From: Coffea arabica | Lineage: Eukaryota; Streptophyta; Magnoliopsida; Gentianales; Rubiaceae | Assembly: GCF_036785885.1 (NCBI RefSeq) | Contig: NC_092329.1 | Coordinates: forward strand, 6,944,001-7,008,000 | Length of the DNA stretch: 64,000 nucleotides | Reading direction: 5' to 3' | Shown: positions 57,945 to 64,000 of the stretch, in pieces | Layout of the letters: the number at the start of each line of letters is the position of its first letter | Numbering within the stretch: position 1 is the first letter of the stretch | The notes under the pieces: generated by a model | What the model was told of the DNA's origin: nothing | The model's input: only the letters and a program-made list of their open reading frames with translations | The model's database searches: none | Program-made: the position numbers and the translations under genes

Positions 57945-60900
57945 TATAAATATGTATATGAAGTAGGCCTCGAGCTGCTCGCTCGCTTTGATATGAAAGT
58001 CAGCCCAAGCCCAATAGTTCTCCGTGAATCAATAAAGCAACCTTCTCCTGCTCTGGACAGTCTGAACGACCCACTGGACGGGACTAAGTCTGTCCTTTCT
58101 TGGGCCAAAATATATGAGGTGATTCATGGACCGAGCCTACGACACTCTGTGGCTTCATGCATTGTTTGACGAAAAATATATTCATATATTTCAATAATTG
58201 CGAGGAATGCAGCATAGTTACTTAAATCTTGTTGTGCACTTTTCGGGCCATTGAAAATATGTGAAACCTAGTGGGTGCGCCAATTAAATGAGAAAATGCA
58301 CATCTTGTGATTCTTGCACAAGTTTCTAATCTATTTTGATATATACCTTCTCATATCATCAAACTAAAATTTGTTCAACGTTATAGTAAGTTTTTTTTAT
58401 ACACCGTAAGTGTAAAATTTTTTGCATACTAACAAATTTAGGTCATGATTAATAATATGAATTTGACTTTAAAATCTAAATCATGTAGATGTAGTGTACA
58501 TCTATAGCTAGCTTTTAGTGTAAAAAAAAAAAAAAAAATCATTGCACTGTCAGTGCGTAAAAAGTTAATTTTAAATGTTACTGAAATTTTGAGTGATAAT
58601 GTAAGTTAGAGTAGGAATAATGTAAAAATATTACAGATTTGGGGAAAAAAATCAAGCTACCAACTATGTTATTTCACACATAGGGTTCTTCCAGTATTCA
58701 ATCCTTAATTGGGGTAAATCAATTCTTAGTATGTGTTGATCTCCTCCCACCTTTCTTATTTTAAAAAACAAAAACATTTAGACAAAAGAAAACCAAGTGC
58801 TACAATTTTTGTCAATATAATCGATCTTCCTCCTCCGGATCACGTGTATTTCATTGCTTTCAAGCCAATAATGATATAGCTAATTCAAAAATACACTTTC
58901 AACCCTATCCTGCCAACCAAGAGAAAAGAAAACAAAAGTATTACTACTATTTACTACATTGATTTTTCTCAAAAAAAGAGAAAAGAAATATTGAAGTCTC
59001 AATCATGTATAATATCTCAATCCTCGTTATGTTGCTATTGTTGCAGTTATTGAAATTGCTAAAGTTTTCAATTATCTGAATTTTTGGAACTATCTATTAG
59101 TCAATGTGCTTAATGGTGAATTAAGAGATTATGAAACAATTACTTTTAACCCTATAGAATTATTACCCCATAAACCTTTAAACCTTTCAACTTTATGAAT
59201 TAATTTCAGCGGTATTTTTAGAAACCTCCCCCGAGGTTTCTTATAATATCACTAGCTCTTCTGAGATTTTTAAAATCTCACTTATCTCTCTTGAATTGAC
59301 ATTTCTTGTAATATTTTAACCCATTTTGCAGGAAATACAAGAAAGATAAAACATTTATTCTAATATTACCCTTATATTATCCTACTTATAAAATTTATAA
59401 GAAAGCAGCATTTCTTATACTTTATTGAACGAAAAAAATGGAGAAAAGAAAAAATTGTTCCTCCGTGTCAATTTTTCTAGGATTGAATAGAGGATTGCAG
59501 GTTCTAATCATTTACTTTAGTTAAAGAATTTGTGGGCAAGTACAACGAAATTGTTTAGTCTTAGTAATCTGATTTTTCGCACAATAATTAGTGAACAATG
59601 GAATTTGAATACAAATGATAGCATGATTCGACGAACGGCAGTGATTTGGTTTCCAATACCAGAAAGGTTCAATTTTTTTTATGTATTTGAATACGTTTTC
59701 CAATTATAGGAAGCAAAATTTTATCTTTTGCCATTGCAAAACTATATGTAGACAAGCACAACCAATTTTAATGCTGTACTTTGTTGTGCCCTTCCCCTCC
59801 CTCCCCCCCCCCCCCCCTCTCTTAAAACCATTAAAGGTAGAACTAAAAATTGAACCAAAAAGACCAAATCGAATTCAACTCACGTAGAGTTTGTTCAAAT
59901 TTGGTTCGCCAATTAATCAAATTAAACATGAACAAATATGTTGCATTCAAAAAAAAATTTATACTTGCCTTTGACTTGACTCAAGGAGCAATATTTGAGA
60001 TTTTCCCCAAAAATATTCAAGCTTTTAGCTCGATAGATAAACAAACCAGGTTTGAATATAATTCCAAATTCGTTAAAATAAACAAATAAGTTTGAACTCT
60101 AAAGCATTTGACTTGAGTAAATTCATTTATATCTCTAGTTAAAAAAATACGAAACTACTAAGATATTAAAAGATCATATCACATACACATTTAATACTTA
60201 ATCCATTTGAATGTATGCTTAATTTACTTGACCAAAATTCTTTAGTTCATTTTTCGTTTAAGATCCTTCTAGCGTTCAATCCTATACCTTTTAAAAAAAA
60301 AATCTTCGATAGGGTTGATTTTCTGCTTTTCTAGGTGTGCTGATTTACCTTCCGGAGACCATGTGTTTCTCATTGATTTCAATCCAACACTGGCTTGATT
60401 TTTAAAAAAAAAAAAAAAAAAAAAAAGGAGATCCAAAATAATGACGTCCCTATTTCAAATTTGTCCTTTCAACCAATGTGCAATGATGCCCGAGGCAACT
60501 TGTCTTGATTATTCCAAGAAATATAATTATGTGTATTTCAATGTGGATAGTATACTTATCAAAAATCAGGTCTTTGGAGTAGCTACGAATTGTTTTCATC
60601 TAATTTCTTTGTGTCCAACTATAAATGGAGACATTATAAAAAGATATGATTTATTTACAGAGCCTATGACTATTACCCAAATAAACCTGGTTATGCCTCC
60701 AACTTTGAACATTTACCTTTTTTCCTGTTTGGGCCAAATCTGAAATAATTGTTCTCTATCTGTTGATTAAACCATAGAAAAGAAAGAAATTGAACTGTTT
60801 TCTCAAAGTTCTCGAGAAAGTTATTTAATTTCTAAAACAATTTTAACAAACCTATACTCTATTTGAATACCGAGCCAAAGGAGAACTTTGAATTCATTCT

Positions 60901-61640
60901 AAAAGGAACAAACTTCTCTACGAGAAAAAAAAAGATGAAGAAAAAATTTTATAAGGAATAATCTGATGATTAGGTAGTGAAGGAAAAACAAGTACTTCTT
61001 TTGATGATTATGTAGCATGGATTGATCCTTCCCAAACCTCTACCATTATATATAGCGGATTAATCTTGTGCCGTAAAACAACTATTTCCTAAAACGGGAG
61101 CTAAAATTTGATCAACGAGTAGAATTTTAACAATCTAATCACCATAAAATTTTGTTTTTTCGTTAAAGACTCTTGGTTACGAAATTAAAAATTTTTTGCT
61201 ACCAAAGTTTGGATGGCTAAATGTCAATCTTCTCGTAGTGAGTAAGCAATATCCAAAAAAGTACAACGAGAATAATTCACAGGTAAATATTCCAAAAAAA
61301 GAAAAGGAGAAAAAAAGAGAGAACAGTCAAACTCAAAGTTGATACTGGATAATGCTCATTCTGGGGTTCATAGCTCTTAGGGACCAATCAGTGCATGACC
61401 GTGAGAAACGTGTCAACGTTTATAAGCAATATTCTTTTGAAGCCACCGTGTATTGAAGAAAAACGTGCTACCAATGTCACTTCTCAAGAAGAAAAACGTT
61501 TCAAACGAGAAGCTCTTCTAGGTTCTTTTCCTTTAAATTTTACTCGTATAAAAAATACCAAAAAATTATTTTTAGATTATTGGGAGGTACTTTCGTCCTC
61601 CGCCAACGGTTGGATAGTCAACGAAGCCATCCTTTTTTTT
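57945..61640. other. Intergenic region before the plastid-protein gene
   Basis: AT-rich. A left-end fragment of the GGGATAATT MITE family lies near 59217-59300 (AGAAACCTCCCCCGAGGTTT) and a C run at 59803-59816. The frames at 60441-60743 and 61395-61667 have no recognisable product. Confidence 0.45.
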
Positions 61641-61642
61641 TT

Positions 61643-61650
61643 TATAAATA
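61643..61650 (+). promoter_or_regulatory. TATA box of the plastid-protein gene
   Basis: TATAAATA lies about 150 bp upstream of the start codon. The first ATG downstream of the implied transcript start (near 61675) is the one at 61797, which supports that start. Confidence 0.55.
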
Positions 61651-61796
61651 CACAGCATCTACTGTAATAGCAACCAAACCACCAATCAAGGAATCCAAAC
61701 TTGCATCAAGATATTTCCATAGGCCTTCTTCAAGTCGACATATTTTACGGTTCAAATAATATACTACTGCAAAAGCTGCTGAACAAAGGTTGAGAA

Positions 61797-63778
61797 ATGA
61801 GTACATCCATCCTTTTGTGTAGTTCCACTCCAACTGGCCTTCATAGGCGTAGAGTTGTCACATTGAATCGCGCTTTGGACTTGGCTATCTTAGCTCAGAA
61901 AAGGTCCCTCTTTTTTGCGGGTTGCCAGAGCTTGATTCATCCAAGCCATGGAGTGCAAATAATGAACAAGAGCAACAGGTATATATATATATATACTCAT
62001 TGATTGTTTCTGTGAGAACCCGAAAATTTTCTGAATTTCTAGGCCTTAGCAATACTAGGAAAACAGGTAACAAAGTATACTTGTACTTGGTTGGATTGTG
62101 ACGGGGCAGCGGCCCTTCATCTCGTTTTGATTTTTTCGTGGAAACGTTGTACTAAACATTGATTGTATCTTTTAGTTCGGTTCAATTGAGTTTTGAATAT
62201 TATCTTCTCGAAGTTCTTTTGAGCGTCTGGTAAGGTTTTCGTTTGTTCCGGATCCGTAGTTTCGGCGAGAGTTGTGCAGGTGGTCTACCGAACCCTTTGG
62301 TTCGTCTTAGAGTAAGGTGGGGCTGAATTTCCGTTTCAAAAAATCCATGATCATTGATCAACATGAACACAAAATGCAATTTTATTAACAACTATATACA
62401 TTTCTTTTTGTTTTGATTAGGAAATTCGCAGTATTCAACGGTGTTCTACCGGGTGTTCCTCTACCTTCAGAGCCCCCTCCTTCAGATTCCTGGTAAGTTC
62501 ATTAAAATGATAAAATCCAACCTCTAATAGGAAACCTCCTGTTTGAAAAAACAATTTAATAGGAAACCTCCTGGGATCGATGTTCAAAGAACTAGATGCA
62601 TTTTGAATTTTCTTCCGCTTTCTTGGTTGACTTACCGAATGCTGATGGTAGAATCATTTTTTTTCCTGATGAACTGGCAGGAATGGATGGATTCTGGGGG
62701 CAGTATTAACATTCGTTTTGCCCTTCCTGGCTAACAAATGGGGGCCATTGTTGAAAGTCAAAGGTAAGGCTCTTCTTCTAAGTTCTAAGTGGTTTATCTG
62801 TCTTCGTATTTCTTGTGTTATAAGTAACGGCTTGTACTTGGCTTCCTAAGCAATGAATCGCATTGAAATTTTGTCATCTACAGATGAAGTTGACACTGCA
62901 GTACAGACGGTGGAGAACGTAGCGGACGCTGTGGAAAAGGTGGCGGAGCAAGTGGAAAAGGCGGCGGAAGATATAGTCGAAGGCCTTCCAGCTGGAAAAC
63001 TTAAAAATGCTGTTACCTTCATTGGAAATGTAGCTGATAAGATTGATGATACAGCAGAAGTGCTGGGTGATGTCATTGATAAGGTTAGCCTAATATACTT
63101 GATTAATTTACGTTTTAGTATTGTTTTAGTGCGTTAATGATAAAATTAAGTTTGGTCAAATCTCATTGTCATCAAAGTTTGATCACATCAATATAATTGA
63201 AATCTTAGTCTACTATTAAATTTAGTGCCATGCAACTTGTTCTTAGGCTGGCGGCTACAAAAATGACCCTACTTCTTGTTGTCTTAATCGTAAAATGCAA
63301 ACATCTTTGGTTTACCTGCCCTGGAAGGAAAATGCCCCAGTCACGTAGGAATCTTGCTCCGTTTGGATTATCTATTTTTTGGAGTGTTTTAAAAAATTTG
63401 ATTGTAGCAGAGCTTTTAAATTATATTTTGGGATATTTTCAGAAAATATTTTGAAATATTTAAGAGTAGATGAGTTTCTAAAATATATATTGAGATATTT
63501 TTTAAAATTTTAAACTAATTTTTAGATTACCTTTTAGAATACTTTTTAAAAATTGGAATTGTATTTGAAAAACACTGCCAATTCTGTATTATAAAAATTA
63601 GACAATCTACTTACTGTGTCGTGTTTGCGCGATTGAGGTTAAATTAAAAACTAATGTTGAAAAGTGGATGCAGGTTCAAGAAGTGGGAGACCAAGTGGAA
63701 TCAGCCCTTGATGGAGAAAAAGAAGCGATCCTTGATAAAGCAAAGGAGCCTGCCAAAGAAGTGAAAGCTGAGGCTTGA
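61797..63778 (+). CDS. Predicted plastid-targeted membrane protein with a helical tail
   Basis: Gene assembled from splice signals: 61797-61978, 62421-62492, 62681-62763, 62884-63083, 63674-63778; five exons in continuous frame, 213 residues. Residues 1 to about 60 are Ser/Thr/Arg-rich with few acids (MSTSILLCSSTPTGLHRRR), as in chloroplast transit peptides. A Pro-rich stretch (VPLPSEPPPSDSW) precedes a hydrophobic segment (about 86-102, WILGAVLTFVLPFLANKWGP). The remainder is a long, acidic, alanine/valine-rich amphipathic helix (DEVDTAVQTVENVADAVEKV onwards), probably coiled coil, ending in EVKAEA. I have an impression that similar proteins occur in other plants but cannot name a function. 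Intron 4 carries a MITE fragment. A TATA box lies upstream. Confidence 0.8.
63355..63595. mobile_element. MITE fragment in intron 4 of the plastid-protein gene
   Basis: Begins GCTCCGTTTGGATTATCTAT, the terminal repeat of the 'GTTTGGATT' family. The interior has the usual TTTTGAAATATTT and TTTGAAAAACAC blocks, but the right terminal repeat is not recognisable. Confidence 0.5.
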
Positions 63779-64000
63779 ACACTTAGAAAATACTCTTTTC
63801 CCTAGTGCAATTGTACAAGATTTGCTAGAAAGAAAACGCTATGTAGAAAGGTCAAAAGTTGAAAGGTGCATTGAAAAGTATTCATTTTCTCGTTCTACTT
63901 TCTTATCTACAGCTTTGGGGATTTGATTGATTAAGAAACTGTGCTTTGACGACAAAATTAGACGAATTTCATTTCTCCACGGGGGCACATTCTGTACTAT

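Noticed and set aside
61642-61833. 63-codon minus-strand frame with a hydrophobic stretch overlapping the plastid-gene leader
   Set aside because: It covers the leader, the TATA-box end and the start codon of a better-supported gene on the other strand and has no recognised homologue.
1-64000. CRISPR arrays, LTR retrotransposon proteins, viral insertions
   Set aside because: No regularly spaced repeats, no reverse transcriptase, integrase or capsid-like frames were seen.

Overview
This is plant nuclear DNA, almost certainly from a eudicot. Coding islands with GT..AG introns sit in very AT-rich sequence full of small non-autonomous transposable elements. The proteins are plant-type families: amino acid permease (AAP), MATE/DETOXIFICATION transporter, ANTH clathrin adaptor, ATL RING-H2 ligase, group Ia bHLH and a plastid-targeted protein. 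There is no sign of bacterial, organellar or viral gene organisation. The species cannot be fixed from the sequence alone.

Layout. 1-1415 (+): last four exons of an amino acid permease gene that starts upstream of the window. 6.1-11.2 kb and 16.75-22.4 kb (+): two tandem MATE transporters of the DTX27 type. Each has eight exons, and the six internal exons have identical lengths. A solitary MATE exon at 24.75 kb is the relic of a third copy. 27.0-28.1 kb (-): intronless short ANTH-domain clathrin assembly protein. 33.1-34.3 kb (-): intronless ATL6/ATL31-like RING-H2 ubiquitin ligase. 45.6-47.3 kb (+): three-exon bHLH factor of the bHLH94/96 type. 54.1-55.25 kb (-): second intronless RING-H2 ligase, of the ATL52/54 type. 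61.8-63.8 kb (+): five-exon gene, assembled here from splice sites, for a 213-residue protein with a predicted plastid target peptide, one membrane segment and an amphipathic helical tail.

The rest is gene-free and built from short mobile elements. Several can be delimited to the base by target-site duplications: two Mutator-like MITE families with perfect 9-bp duplications (2837-3310; 28394-29398), two hAT-like elements with perfect 8-bp duplications (31952-32857; 55749-56294), further hAT-like elements (15386-16117; 20788-21218), and SINE-like insertions (13922-14102; 15411-15584). Two elements carry other elements inside them. Long AT microsatellites and a 26-base C run are also present.

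The genes do not form a pathway. The coherent groups are the tandem transporter cluster and two unrelated ATL ligases. No radically new system is evident. The best leads are the MATE cluster with its relic exon and a uORF ending one base before a MATE start codon, the poorly characterised plastid protein, an isolated CpG-rich island with an open frame at 38.4-38.8 kb, and the datable nested transposon insertions.
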